A stretch of DNA of 16,859 bases from Planctomycetota bacterium (GCA_023135255.1 JAGLTN010000449.1:1-16859), one strand, 5' to 3'. Counted from the first letter of the stretch, positions 6,699-15,887 are shown. The notes: a model not told the origin generated them from the sequence alone. A program made the numbers and translations.

Positions 6699-7916
6699 AT
6701 GAATCAGGAACTGGTAAGAATTGTTGAAAACATAGCTCGTGACAAGAAAATTGACAAAGAATACATCTTTGGCGATTTAGAAGAGGCTATGATCTCAGCG
6801 ATCCGTAAACACTTCGGTGACCCCGAAGCGGATATCTCGGTGCAAATTGATCGAATTAGCGGCAAAGTTGCTGCTTTTAAGGGTCAAGAGGCCATTGATA
6901 TACGCGATTTGGGTAGAATACCGGCTCAAACCGCAAAACAAGTAATGATTCAGAGAATTCGTGCTGATGAAAGAGATAGTATTTTTGCTGAGTTTGTGGA
7001 AAGGAAAGGGGAGATCATAACCGGTACGGTCGCAAGATACGAAAGCGGCTCGCTGATTGTTAATATAAACCATAGGACTGAAGGGTTCATGCCCAAAAAA
7101 GAGCAGATCGCAGGTCAAAGTCATAAAGTAGGCGAAAGAATCAGATGTCTGATCTATGAAGTAAAAGAAGTTTCAAATCAGGTTAAGATAGTTCTATCCA
7201 GGACGCACCCTGATTTCATCAGAGGTTTATTTGATCTGGAAGTGCCGGAGATCAGTGAAAGCATTATTGAAATAAAAGCATTGGCAAGAGAAGCAGGCTA
7301 TAGAACAAAAGTCGCCGTCGTATCACTTGACGACAAAGTCGACCCCGTCGGTGCCTGCGTCGGTGTCAGAGGAAGCAGAATAAGAAATATCGTTGATGAA
7401 CTTGGCGGTGAAAAAATTGACATTGTCAGATGGAACGAGTCTTCGCAAGCGCTTATAACAAACTCACTTATGCCTGCCAAGGTAAGCGAGACAGCCTTGT
7501 GCTTTGAACTCGGCAGAGCAACAGTCGTCGTTGATGAAGACCAGCTCTCACTGGCAATCGGAAAACACGGTCAAAATGTAAGACTCGCCGCCAGACTCAC
7601 CAGGTGGGACATAGATATATTAACCCCTAAAGAGTACAACCATGGAATCGAGCATCTTACAAACTGTGTCAAAGAGGTAGAAGATGGTGATGAGACTTTC
7701 GTGGATAAATTCATCGCTTTGGGGATCATATCAGTGCTCGATCTTGATGATGTAGGCCCGGATCCTTTGGTAAGCGAATTGGGAATTACCCTGGAATTAG
7801 CAAATAAATTTGTCGATACCGCTGCTAAACTGGCAAAAGAATTGGCAGCGGAGGATAATAAAAAACAGGCGGAAAGTATTTTAAAGCAGGAAACAAAGCA
7901 AGAAGATAGCGAATAG
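6699..7916 (+). CDS. nusA: Transcription termination/antitermination factor NusA
   Basis: 405 residues. NusA binds RNA polymerase and nascent RNA and governs pausing, termination and antitermination. The N-terminal polymerase-binding domain covers about residues 1-100. An S1 domain follows at about 103-170 (GTVARYESGSLIVNI...EGFMP). KH1 has GACVGVRGSRI (218-228), with the linking helix LGGEKIDIVRW. KH2 has AIGKHGQNVRLA (286-297). The C-terminal part (about 330-385) looks like a single helix-hairpin-helix region, shorter than the paired acidic repeats of E. coli NusA (495 residues), as in most bacteria. The tail is charged. ATG 6699 follows AGGA by 10 bases. It is first in the operon, with the usual partner infB starting 24 bases after its stop codon. 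Confidence 0.96.
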   Translation: MNQELVRIVENIARDKKIDKEYIFGDLEEAMISAIRKHFGDPEADISVQIDRISGKVAAFKGQEAIDIRDLGRIPAQTAKQVMIQRIRADERDSIFAEFVERKGEIITGTVARYESGSLIVNINHRTEGFMPKKEQIAGQSHKVGERIRCLIYEVKEVSNQVKIVLSRTHPDFIRGLFDLEVPEISESIIEIKALAREAGYRTKVAVVSLDDKVDPVGACVGVRGSRIRNIVDELGGEKIDIVRWNESSQALITNSLMPAKVSETALCFELGRATVVVDEDQLSLAIGKHGQNVRLAARLTRWDIDILTPKEYNHGIEHLTNCVKEVEDGDETFVDKFIALGIISVLDLDDVGPDPLVSELGITLELANKFVDTAAKLAKELAAEDNKKQAESILKQETKQEDSE

Positions 7917-7930
7917 TATTCGCAGAAATT

Positions 7931-7943
7931 GGAGATTTTTTTG
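7931..7943 (+). promoter_or_regulatory. Ribosome site that sets the infB start at TTG 7941
   Basis: GGAG (7931-7934) lies 6 bases before TTG 7941. The in-frame TTG at 7929 would overlap this site and has no site of its own. Starting at 7941 gives [14 protein letters not shown], the standard opening of IF-2, so 7941 is preferred. Confidence 0.8.
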
Positions 7944-10526
7944 GCTGCTACAAGAGTTTATATTTTAGCTAAAGAACTTGGTGTTAAAAGCAAGGCTATT
8001 GTGGAAAAATGTCAGGCTGAAGAGCTTGATATAAAGAACCATATGTCCACAATTTCAGCTGGTCTGGCAGCAACAATACGCGAGTGGTTTAGCGAAGGCG
8101 AAAACGTAACAACAATAGAGAAAAGCAGTAAAGTCGATCTCAAAAAAGTAAGAGTCAAAAGAAGAGCTCCAAAAAAGACCAAAAAGACTGAGGAGCAACA
8201 ACCTGAGCAGAAAGTTGAAGAGCCGCAGCTTCTAGAACCACAGGTATCTGAAGAAAAGCCTCAGCCCAAGCCGGTAGTTGAAGAGCCTGAGAAAACAGAA
8301 CCCGAACCAGAGCCCGAGCCAATAAAGCCGGCAGGGCCAATGATGAAAAAACCTGCTCCTGCTAAATTAAACGGTCCGAAAGTTGTCCGTGTTGAAGAAG
8401 CCGAACCAGAGAGAGTTCGCAGACCAAGACAAACCGGTCAGAGATTCTCACATGCCAGACCAAGGCGGGATGCACCCGTAACTGAGCCTTTGATGCCCAG
8501 AGCTGGTGCTGGTACCGTTAGTAGTACTGACGATGCAAAGGGTAAAGCCAAGTCAAAACGCAAAGACAGGACTCATGGCAGAAGGCATGGTGAGGCGGAA
8601 ACTGATGCCCAAAAAAAGGGGAAGTTCAGTCATCATCGCAGGCAAAAAGACCTTGAGGAAAGACGCGCAAGGCTTGCAGCAGCAGGCGGCGAAGGTTTAA
8701 GGCTTAGACCTTCCCGAAAGATAAGCACCAGAAGTCACGGCGAGAGTAAATCTGTTCAACATCCCGAAAAGGTAACGATCAGTGAACCAATAATCGTAAA
8801 AGACCTTTCCGCTGCTTTAGCTATAAAAGTTACTGCTATAATAACAAAGCTCATTACGCAAGGTGTAATGGCAACGGCGAATCAGGTTATTAGTCCGGAG
8901 GTTGCGGAATTAGTTGCCCTTGAGTTTGGAACAGAGCTTATTGTTGAACGAAAAGCAAGCATCGAAGATGAAATCCAGAAAGAGTTTGAGCAGAAAGAGA
9001 AAAATAATCTTGAAAAGCGAAGTGTCATTGTAACAATGTTAGGCCATGTCGACCATGGTAAGACTTCTTTGCTCGATAAGATAAGGTCAACCCACGTTGC
9101 TTCCGGTGAAGCTGGTGGCATCACGCAGCATATTGGTGCCTACCAGGTAAGCGTTGGCGATAGCAAGATAACATTCCTCGATACCCCGGGGCACGAAGCA
9201 TTTACCGCTATGCGTGCAAGGGGTGCTAATATGACTGACGTTGTTGTTTTGGTTGTTGCTGCTGATGATGGTATTATGCCTCAGACAATAGAGGCCATAC
9301 ACCATGCCAAAGCCGCGGAAGTGCCGGTCATTATAGCTTTAAATAAATGCGACCTGCCGGGATGTGATTTTAACAGAATATACGCTCAGTTCTCTGAGCA
9401 CGACCTGGTACCTATTGAATGGGGCGGTAAAACTGAAGTGGTTAAGACCTCAGCAATTACAGGTGAGGGCATAGATGAATTGCTTGAGCATCTCGACTAT
9501 ACTACCGAACTTCTTGAGCTAAAAGCAGACAATACTGTTCCTGCGAGCGGTTGGGTTGTTGAGGCGGAAATGGATCCCAAACGAGGTCCGGTTGCTACTT
9601 TACTCATAAAAGAAGGTATGCTTGGCAAAGGTGACGTTGTACTTGCCGGTTCTGCTTATGGCAGGATAAAAGCTATGAAAAACAGCTACGGCAGGAGTTT
9701 AAAAGGTGCAACAAGTTCAATGCCTGTAGAGGTGACCGGCCTAAATGCTGTGCCGCAGGCGGGCGATAAATTTTACAGACTTGAGGATATAAACCGTGCT
9801 AAAAATGCTGCGGAAGAAAGTACATTCAGATTGCGAGAAGATGCGTTGGCTGAACGAACCCAGGTAACACTTGAGAATCTGTTTAGTCAGATAGAAGCTG
9901 GTAATGTAAAAGAACTCAATATAATTATCCGTGCTGATGTTCAGGGTTCCGTTGATGTTCTTATGAAATATCTCTCCGAGTTAAGCACAGAAGAAGTGAA
10001 GATTAAAATTCTCCACGCTTCAACAGGTGGAATTACAGAAGGTGACGTTGTGCTTGCCGAAGCGTCAAATGCGATTATTATTGGTTTTAATGTCATCGCT
10101 GATGACTATGTAGCAAAGCAGGCAGAATCTCATGGCGTTGATGTAAGACTTTATACCATCATATACCAAATAACCGAAGAGCTTCGCAAGTCTATGGAAG
10201 GTCTCCTTGAGCCTGAAGAACAGGAAAAAAGCGTTGGAAGAGCTGTTATCAGAAACACTTTCAAGGTTTCCAGGCTCGGCACCATTGCCGGTTGCTATGT
10301 AAATGACGGGGTGGTTCGCAAAAATGCTAAAGTAAGGCTCATAAGAGATAGTGTTATCATCCGTGACAACCTTACAATAGAAACTCTCAAGCACTTCAAA
10401 GATGATGTACGCGAAGTCAAAACAGGGCTTGAATGTGGTATCAAGGTTGCCAAATTCGATGATGTCAAAATTGATGATATTTTCGATCTGTACGAAATAG
10501 TAGAGATTGCGAGAACTCTTTCTTAA
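7941..10526 (+). CDS. infB: Translation initiation factor IF-2
   Basis: 861 residues from the rare start TTG 7941. IF-2 is the GTPase that brings initiator fMet-tRNA to the 30S subunit and drives subunit joining. The first IF2_N domain is at residues 1-50 ([13 protein letters not shown]). It is followed by a long low-complexity linker to about 270, first Glu/Pro/Lys-rich (EPEPEPEP), then strongly basic. A second IF2_N domain follows at about 280-340. The G domain has GHVDHGKT (368-375), DTPGHE (414-419), NKCD (468-471) and SAITGEG. Domains II, III and IV follow, ending in the tRNA-binding beta-barrel with GLECGI near the C-terminus. Length and order are normal for the family. The linker is probably unstructured. 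It sits 24 bases behind the nusA stop and 56 bases before rbfA. Confidence 0.97.
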   Translation: MAATRVYILAKELGVKSKAIVEKCQAEELDIKNHMSTISAGLAATIREWFSEGENVTTIEKSSKVDLKKVRVKRRAPKKTKKTEEQQPEQKVEEPQLLEPQVSEEKPQPKPVVEEPEKTEPEPEPEPIKPAGPMMKKPAPAKLNGPKVVRVEEAEPERVRRPRQTGQRFSHARPRRDAPVTEPLMPRAGAGTVSSTDDAKGKAKSKRKDRTHGRRHGEAETDAQKKGKFSHHRRQKDLEERRARLAAAGGEGLRLRPSRKISTRSHGESKSVQHPEKVTISEPIIVKDLSAALAIKVTAIITKLITQGVMATANQVISPEVAELVALEFGTELIVERKASIEDEIQKEFEQKEKNNLEKRSVIVTMLGHVDHGKTSLLDKIRSTHVASGEAGGITQHIGAYQVSVGDSKITFLDTPGHEAFTAMRARGANMTDVVVLVVAADDGIMPQTIEAIHHAKAAEVPVIIALNKCDLPGCDFNRIYAQFSEHDLVPIEWGGKTEVVKTSAITGEGIDELLEHLDYTTELLELKADNTVPASGWVVEAEMDPKRGPVATLLIKEGMLGKGDVVLAGSAYGRIKAMKNSYGRSLKGATSSMPVEVTGLNAVPQAGDKFYRLEDINRAKNAAEESTFRLREDALAERTQVTLENLFSQIEAGNVKELNIIIRADVQGSVDVLMKYLSELSTEEVKIKILHASTGGITEGDVVLAEASNAIIIGFNVIADDYVAKQAESHGVDVRLYTIIYQITEELRKSMEGLLEPEEQEKSVGRAVIRNTFKVSRLGTIAGCYVNDGVVRKNAKVRLIRDSVIIRDNLTIETLKHFKDDVREVKTGLECGIKVAKFDDVKIDDIFDLYEIVEIARTLS

Positions 10527-10582
10527 AATAAGGAAAAGGTGTTCTTTGGATTATTCAGTTTCAAGATGAAGCTTTAAAAGAT

Positions 10583-10969
10583 ATGGAAACAAGAAGACAA
10601 AAAAAAGTATCACGTGTCATAAAAGAGGTTGCCAGTGATGCTATAACTAACCATCTCAGCGACCCCCGAATAGAAGGTTTTGTCTCAATTACTAAAGTTG
10701 ATGTTTCGCCGAATTTAAAAACGGTTGACGTTTATCTCAGTATTTTCGGTGCTGATGAGAAATCGCAGAAAAAAACATTCGTCGCGATAAAACATGCTAC
10801 GCCAAAAATACATTTTATGCTTGCAAAAAGACTTACCAGCAAGTTTTGTCCATCGCTGCATTTTAAAATGGATGAAAGTCTTAAAAAGACGATGGAGACG
10901 ATGAAGATCATAAACGACGTTGCAAGTGAATATGAAATTGAAGAAGATGAAGATGGTAATCAGGTTTGA
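10583..10969 (+). CDS. rbfA: Ribosome-binding factor A
   Basis: 128 residues, the normal size. RbfA has a single KH-like fold and helps mature the 30S subunit and 16S rRNA. The opening METRRQKKVSRVIKEV, the motif DPRIEGFVSITKVDVSPNLK, the strand VDVYLSIFG and the later LHFKMDESL are all typical of the family. The C-terminus is acidic (EIEEDEDG). ATG 10583 has no strong ribosome site and no better in-frame start upstream, so it may rely on translation coupled to infB, which stops 56 bases earlier. It is the third gene of the nusA-infB-rbfA cluster. Confidence 0.95.
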   Translation: METRRQKKVSRVIKEVASDAITNHLSDPRIEGFVSITKVDVSPNLKTVDVYLSIFGADEKSQKKTFVAIKHATPKIHFMLAKRLTSKFCPSLHFKMDESLKKTMETMKIINDVASEYEIEEDEDGNQV

Positions 10970-11024
10970 TCCTGAAAAACAACTTTGTAACTGATGGAGT
11001 TTATTTCGATAGACAGAGGTTATT

Positions 11025-11858
11025 ATGAAAAACAGCAAGAGCTATTCTGATAAGATTAAAAAACTGTATAAATCGCTGAAGAAAAAATATCCGAAGATAG
11101 AGCCTATAACGCATGATACGGTTACGGAGTCTCTGGTTTATGGTGCAATATCTGAGTATCTTACAGATAAAGGTACACAGGATACATTTGCTAATATACT
11201 TGGCTATTTTACTAATTTTAATGAATTGAGGGTCTCAAGAACGGAGGAGATCGTAGAAGTAATAAATTATAAGGATGAAGAGCTTGCCCGTGAAGTTGCA
11301 CATTCTATTATAAGGGTACTTGCCAGTGTTTTCGCCGGCTTTAACTGCATTGACCTTGAGAGCCTGAAAAAACTTGGAAAGCGTCCCGCAAGACAGGCAC
11401 TTGAAGAAATCGAAGGCATCACGGTTTTCATGATAGATTATTGTATGTTTACTGCTTTGAGTGGACATGCCATCCCGCTTAATACAGCAATGATAGATTA
11501 TCTTATTGGTGAGGAATTCGTGTATCCTTCCTCAGAGCAGAAAGACATCGAAGGTTTTTTAACCAGGCTTATTTCTGCTAACCAGGGTTATGAGTTTTAT
11601 TCACTTCTCAGGCAGGAAAGTGAAACTTATAAACCTAAAAAGAAAAAAACCACCGGGAAAGGCAAAGCTGCTTTAAAAAAAGAAGTTGCTCCAAAGAAAA
11701 CCACTAAGGCAAAAGCAGCTAAAAAGGCTGCTAAGAAAAAAACCGTAACCAAAAAAACAACTAAGAAAGTAGCTAAGAAAAAAGCTGCTAAAAAGGCAGT
11801 TAAAAAAGCTAAAACAAAAGCTGTCAAAAAAAAGACTAAGAAGAAAACTAAGAAGTAA
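11025..11858 (+). CDS. Endonuclease III-like (HhH-GPD) body lacking catalytic residues, with histone H1-like lysine tail
   Basis: 277 residues in two parts. Residues 1-200 are helical. SLVYGAISEYLTDKGTQDTF resembles the start of the endonuclease III fold (LLSQQTT-type helix). LKKLGKRPARQALEEIEGI followed by the hydrophobic helix TVFMIDYCMFTAL and HAIPLNTAMIDYL resembles the helix-hairpin-helix plus VDTH segment. The catalytic Lys position is hydrophobic, the catalytic Asp position appears to be N153, and no four-Cys iron-sulfur loop follows. Residues 205-277 are about half lysine (38 of 73) with Ala, Thr and Val, like histone H1 or bacterial H1-like proteins. It probably binds DNA or RNA without cutting; this is inference from a by-eye alignment. 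ATG 11025 follows AGAGG by 5 bases. It lies between rbfA (55 bases away) and hisG (18 bases away), almost certainly co-transcribed. Confidence 0.7.
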   Translation: MKNSKSYSDKIKKLYKSLKKKYPKIEPITHDTVTESLVYGAISEYLTDKGTQDTFANILGYFTNFNELRVSRTEEIVEVINYKDEELAREVAHSIIRVLASVFAGFNCIDLESLKKLGKRPARQALEEIEGITVFMIDYCMFTALSGHAIPLNTAMIDYLIGEEFVYPSSEQKDIEGFLTRLISANQGYEFYSLLRQESETYKPKKKKTTGKGKAALKKEVAPKKTTKAKAAKKAAKKKTVTKKTTKKVAKKKAAKKAVKKAKTKAVKKKTKKKTKK

Positions 11859-11876
11859 GAAAGGATTGACAATTAA

Positions 11877-12752
11877 ATGTCAAATGAAGTATTGAGATTA
11901 GGTATCCCCGCGGGCAGTTTGTACAAATCGACTGTAGAGCTTTTTGCCAAAGCAGGGTTTCGTATCGTAGATAGCAAAAGAAACTATCTTCCGCAGATAG
12001 ATGATGACCAGATCGAGCTTATCATGCTCCGTGCACAGGAGATGAGTAAGTATGTTGCTGACGGCGTTATCGACGCTGGTATCACCGGCCATGACTGGGT
12101 TATAGAAAACGATTCCGATGTGATAGAAATTTGCGAATTGGCCTATAGCAAAGCAACAAGCAAACCAACGAAATGGGTGCTGGCAGTTCCCAATGAATCT
12201 GATATCACCAAGCCCGAGCAATTGAAAGGCGGGATCGTTGCTACCGAACTTGTCAATGCAACTAAAAAGTATTTCGCTGATAAAAAAATCGATGTCAAAG
12301 TCGAATTCAGCTGGGGTGCTACTGAAGTAAAAGCCAGGCTTGTTGATGCTATCGTTGAACTGACAGAAACCGGTTCTTCTATAAGAGCAAACAACCTGAG
12401 GATAATCGATACCCTCATAGTTTCGACAACAAGATTTATCACTAATAAGCAGGCATGGGAAGATGATTTTAAGCGTGAGAAAATTGAAAATATTTCTATT
12501 CTTCTCCAGGCTGCTATAGATGCCAGGAACAAAGTTGGTTTAAAGCTTAATATCGTAAAAGACAACCTGCCGAAGATACTTAAAATTTTACCGGCAGAAA
12601 AAAGTCCGACTATTTCAAGCCTTGCAGACGATAAGTATATCGCTATCGAAGTAATTATCGACAGCGATATCGAAAGAAAACTTGTTCCTGCTTTGAAACG
12701 TGCTGGTGCTTCGGGGATAATTACTTATCCTCTTAACAAAGTCATTCACTGA
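11877..12752 (+). CDS. hisG: ATP phosphoribosyltransferase, long form
   Basis: 291 residues. HisG joins ATP and PRPP to make phosphoribosyl-ATP, the first committed step of histidine synthesis, in the cytoplasm. The N-terminus LRLGIPAGSLYKSTVELFAKAG, the segment DGVIDAGITGHDWV and the PRPP loop IVELTETGSSIRANNL (about 160-174) are diagnostic. The C-terminal 80 residues (ISSLADDKYIAIEVIIDS...LKRAGASGIITYPLNKVI) form the ACT-like regulatory domain of the long, hexameric form, which is usually inhibited by histidine and needs no HisZ. ATG 11877 follows AAGGA by 11 bases. No other his gene is in the window; it is the last gene of the nusA cluster, closed by a terminator 20 bases on. Confidence 0.95.
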   Translation: MSNEVLRLGIPAGSLYKSTVELFAKAGFRIVDSKRNYLPQIDDDQIELIMLRAQEMSKYVADGVIDAGITGHDWVIENDSDVIEICELAYSKATSKPTKWVLAVPNESDITKPEQLKGGIVATELVNATKKYFADKKIDVKVEFSWGATEVKARLVDAIVELTETGSSIRANNLRIIDTLIVSTTRFITNKQAWEDDFKREKIENISILLQAAIDARNKVGLKLNIVKDNLPKILKILPAEKSPTISSLADDKYIAIEVIIDSDIERKLVPALKRAGASGIITYPLNKVIH

Positions 12753-12771
12753 TTTTTAATATACCAAAAAT

Positions 12772-12810
12772 AAAAACCGGCCTTGATATTACTCAAGACC
12801 GGTTTTTTTT
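12772..12810. terminator. Bidirectional terminator between hisG and the convergent minus-strand operon
   Basis: AAAAACCGG-C-CTTGA (12772-12786) pairs with TCAAG-A-CCGGTTTTT (12793-12807), with one C-A mismatch and a 6-base loop. T8 follows on the plus strand, and the A-tract gives T on the minus strand. It sits between two convergent stop codons and can serve both. Confidence 0.9.
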
Positions 12811-12822
12811 GTTCTCTCATTC

Positions 12823-14661
12823 TTACTTTATATTTTGTGCGTCAAGATATTTGTATTGGAAATTAAAACCTTCTGCTGTGCTGAGTCCCTGAAATACTGA
12901 AACGCCGAAGTACTTGCTAACAGTTTCGAATTCCGGCAACAATTCGGGTTTGATGGGGCCTAAAATGCTGAATCCTGCACCCTGGAAATTATCATCAGAA
13001 TCATTTCCTTGTTTGGCTATTTCCGCAAATTGCTTAATTGTCCACCATATTACCTCAGCAGCTGCACAGCTGTCTTCTATAATAGCGGCTCCAACAGAAG
13101 AAGGATTGATATTTGATTTGGCATCATTAAACCATTTCGTTGAATTCAGAGAAGCAGCTTCTTTGCTGTTTAAGTTTCTGACAGCGTTTTCGACCGATTC
13201 TTCCGAACCTATTATTAAATGTGTATCAAGGACTGTAAAGGCAAAGTTTGGCATATCTACCTCACCGCCCGGCTCCTCCGGATCGTCGCCGGGGCTGCGC
13301 GTAGCGAACATAGGCAGATTTTTCATTTTAAGAATATAAATAGTATGGCCTAAAAGCTCTTTTGTTGAGTCCGGCTCATTGACCGCCAGCAGTTTTCCAT
13401 GAATTTCTTTCAGTGATTTTTCAAGATTAATGTGGTCCGTTGTTTCTATTGCAACTGTCGCATTCGTTGGTGATTTTCCTTTTTTGAAAGGCTTGTTCAT
13501 CTGCTGAGCGTAAATAACCTGTGAACCTAAATAATCTATTATCGAAGTTTTAAGTTGCAATGAAGGCTGATCCGGTTGTGATGGCGGGACCAAAGGAGTG
13601 TTGAGCATAGCGGCAAAACCTGGACTGAAAGATGCGATTATTTTATACAATTCAGAATATGCGTTGGGCAGATCGACATTGACTACTATCATCGAATACA
13701 CCGAAGCCGGCAAAAATGCAGGAGCTTTAACGGGTGCCGATTTTAAGTCGAGCATTTTGAAAATGCCCTTTTTCTCGCCTTGGATTTTAACGTTCATCTT
13801 CGCTGAAAACGAACAGCCTGGTTTTCTCGCTACGGAAGCCGCCGCTACTATATTTGACAGGTTATCAATTCCAAGATTATCAACGATCGTTTTAAACTGA
13901 CCGGATGTATCATTGCCGGAGAGGACCTGAATAATCTTTTTTATATTAATAAAAAAGTCAACGTCGTGATTTGGGCCTACAGATTTTATTGCATTGTTAT
14001 AGCTGTCATTATCGAAAAGAGTTTCACTTGTAGCACCTTTGATATGGGCGATCATGAATTTCAGTACTTCGATATCTTCCGAACCTAAAAGCACATCGTC
14101 GATAAAACAGTAACTCAAATTTCCAGCGAAACCAAAGCTAAGTCTTTTGGAACCTTCAGATGAGATGGTTCTTATTTTGACTGAGCGGTATTCGTCAGTT
14201 TTGATGCGCCAGCCTTGCTCATCTGCTTTGGTTAGCGACTCATTGATAAGCTCTTTTATCTTTTCAAGGTTTTCTCCCCATTGCAGGATAAAAAGTGCGG
14301 TCGGTTCATTATTTTCAACAGCTGTGGCATCCATAACAAGTGCGAAACTCACTCTGCCCCTCGGCAACAATTCGGAATCTGCGATCGATTTAACAAAAAT
14401 GTTATCTTCACCTTCGATGCCCTTTTTGAATTTGTTTTTTATCTCATCAAAAAAAGCCTTCATCGCCGGTTCTTTGTATATTTTGTATAAAGACGTTTTT
14501 TCAAATTGGCTTTGAAGCTCGCTGAAATTTTCAACTTCAAGAAGTGCAACCGTGTCAGCGGGGATAAGCTTTGCTGTTTTGGGTAAAGGCTTGGCAGTCA
14601 ATGTTGATGATAAAGCGACAGTTACTATTGTGATGAAGACAAGTTTGTTTAGATATTTCAC
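12823..14661 (-). CDS. Exported protein of two diverged tandem units, function unknown
   Basis: 612 residues. Residues 1-23 (MKYLNKL, hydrophobic core, TLTA) are a signal peptide; no other membrane segment or lipobox is seen, so it is probably periplasmic or secreted. The mature protein seems to contain two copies of one unit, at about 31-305 and 316-600. KLIPADTVALLEVENFSEL matches AFLPASVYSMIVVNVDLPNAY. CFIDDVLLGSEDIEVLKFMI matches FTVLDTHLIIGSEESVENAV. Both are followed by an S-x-x-N/F-x-D helix. The second copy carries a Gly/Pro/Glu-rich insert near 455-470. The style resembles the DUF3352-type planctomycete proteins, but I cannot confirm membership. No catalytic motif is visible. It starts 33 bases after the protease gene ends, so the two are probably one operon. 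The ribosome site is weak (AAGG, 12 bases ahead). Confidence 0.7.
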   Translation of the reverse strand: MKYLNKLVFITIVTVALSSTLTAKPLPKTAKLIPADTVALLEVENFSELQSQFEKTSLYKIYKEPAMKAFFDEIKNKFKKGIEGEDNIFVKSIADSELLPRGRVSFALVMDATAVENNEPTALFILQWGENLEKIKELINESLTKADEQGWRIKTDEYRSVKIRTISSEGSKRLSFGFAGNLSYCFIDDVLLGSEDIEVLKFMIAHIKGATSETLFDNDSYNNAIKSVGPNHDVDFFINIKKIIQVLSGNDTSGQFKTIVDNLGIDNLSNIVAAASVARKPGCSFSAKMNVKIQGEKKGIFKMLDLKSAPVKAPAFLPASVYSMIVVNVDLPNAYSELYKIIASFSPGFAAMLNTPLVPPSQPDQPSLQLKTSIIDYLGSQVIYAQQMNKPFKKGKSPTNATVAIETTDHINLEKSLKEIHGKLLAVNEPDSTKELLGHTIYILKMKNLPMFATRSPGDDPEEPGGEVDMPNFAFTVLDTHLIIGSEESVENAVRNLNSKEAASLNSTKWFNDAKSNINPSSVGAAIIEDSCAAAEVIWWTIKQFAEIAKQGNDSDDNFQGAGFSILGPIKPELLPEFETVSKYFGVSVFQGLSTAEGFNFQYKYLDAQNIK

Positions 14662-14694
14662 TTTGCAGGCCTTTCGAGAAGCAAAAATTGGTTT

Positions 14695-15660
14695 TTATTT
14701 TTTCCGGAAATCGGGCTTTTGTTCATTTTTTCTGCTGTCAGGCTGAAGGTATTTGTAGCCTGTATTGGGTGCGTCTTTGTCGTATGCGAATGATTCTCTG
14801 TTTTCGATGAAGTGTTTTATATAGTTGACCGGGATGGCAAAACCGAGTCCTCCGAAGAAGATGTAGCCCATATTTGTCACACCTATGACTTCGCCGGCAA
14901 GGTTGAACAACGGGCCTCCGGAGTTGCCTGGGTTGATGTCGGCATTTGTCTGTAGATATACCAACCCTTCAAAAGATCTGTTCTTTGTGCTAATGACGCC
15001 GTCGGTTACAGTTCTTTCCAGCCCCAATGGTGTGCCGATAGCAAATACCTGCTGACCTACATTGATATCTTCGAGATCGCCGAGGCAGACATATTTTATT
15101 TCTGCACCTTCGAGGTCTTCGACTTTCAATAGTGCCAGATCGACGAATGGGTTCAGTGCTTCGATCTTTACCTTTTTGAATTTTTTCTTTTCAAAGCCGT
15201 TCGGACCTTTCTGGAAAACTGTTACTTCGATCTTTGTTTCCTGCTCGATCACGTGGCAGTTGGTTATCAGGTAGCCTTGCTCATTGATGAAAAACCCAGA
15301 GCCGAGCCCGCCGGGGGTTGAAACTTTTACGACTGCTTCTGCTACTTTTTCAACACATTTTTCGATAGACATTTTTTTGAGGTCGGCAGTTCTGTAGAGT
15401 TGATGGTTTGAGACAGCCGAGGCTGACGGTTCGTTGATGTCAGCAGCCTGCCCGTTGGTATCATTTGTGTATTGGTATTGGGTGATGTCATCTTTTGAAA
15501 TCGACAGAGCGGTGTAGCCGATGTCGAGGATGAGCAGGTTGTCTTTGTCCGCGAGGATGTCACCGGTCAGGGTTTGGCCTTGCTTTAGCGTTACTACATC
15601 AGCTAAAGCAGCGACGGCTATTATCAATACCACCAGGATACCTATCGTTAACGATCTCAT
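14695..15660 (-). CDS. Exported trypsin-like (S1C, HtrA-type) serine protease with N-terminal Sm-like strand module, no PDZ
   Basis: 321 residues. A signal peptide or anchor covers residues 1-20. Residues 22-60 (VTLKQGQTLTGDILADKDNLLILDIG...ISKDDI) look like a small Sm-like beta module. The protease domain at about 100-285 has the full triad: H136 in NCHVI, D174 in FVDLALLKV and S247 in PGNSGGPLF, with the GSGFFI and AIGTPLGL motifs of the HtrA/DegP group. A PDZ domain, usual in HtrA, is absent. The chain ends in a short basic tail (SRKNEQKPDFRKK). It should degrade or trim proteins in the envelope. ATG 15660 follows GGAG by 6 bases. It is the first gene of a two-gene operon with the duplicated exported protein. 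A repeated promoter-like element lies about 133 bases upstream. Confidence 0.88.
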   Translation of the reverse strand: MRSLTIGILVVLIIAVAALADVVTLKQGQTLTGDILADKDNLLILDIGYTALSISKDDITQYQYTNDTNGQAADINEPSASAVSNHQLYRTADLKKMSIEKCVEKVAEAVVKVSTPGGLGSGFFINEQGYLITNCHVIEQETKIEVTVFQKGPNGFEKKKFKKVKIEALNPFVDLALLKVEDLEGAEIKYVCLGDLEDINVGQQVFAIGTPLGLERTVTDGVISTKNRSFEGLVYLQTNADINPGNSGGPLFNLAGEVIGVTNMGYIFFGGLGFAIPVNYIKHFIENRESFAYDKDAPNTGYKYLQPDSRKNEQKPDFRKK

Positions 15661-15792
15661 AAATTACTCCAATATCGAATTATGTGCAGTTATTTTCTTT
15701 ATTTAAAGATATCTTAATTACTAAACAAAGCGAAGGCAATTATAAAATGGTTGCCCTTGATTTTGCTCGTTATTGTTGTTTTTATTTTTAGA

Positions 15793-15859
15793 TATACCCT
15801 TGAAGGCTAATAAATCCCCGCGATAAAAACCCTAAAACACGATTTTATAATTGTTTACC
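15793..15859 (-). promoter_or_regulatory. Upstream element, copy 1 (before the serine protease gene)
   Basis: TATACCCTTGAAGGCTAA (15793-15810) recurs exactly at 16783-16800. CCGCGA follows 8 to 13 bases later in both, and looser similarity (CGATTTT, TTTACC) continues to 15859. On the minus strand it reads CGCGG, 7 bases, TTAGCCTTCAAGGGTATA, with a -10-like TATATC and a GG-rich stretch 17 bases before it. AGCCTT-C-AAGGGT is a near-perfect inverted repeat. It lies 133 bases before ATG 15660, suiting a promoter with an overlapping operator. Confidence 0.5.
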
Positions 15860-15887
15860 CGCGAATAAACGGGGAAACTCAATCGCG

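Noticed and set aside
7929..7940. TTG 7929 as the infB start
   Set aside because: It overlaps the ribosome site GGAG; TTG 7941 is 6 bases after that site and gives the normal IF-2 N-terminus.
11627..11872. 81-codon minus-strand frame that looks like a membrane protein (Phe/Leu/Ala rich)
   Set aside because: It is the complement of the AAA/AAG-rich lysine tail, which gives Phe and Leu codons; not a separate gene.
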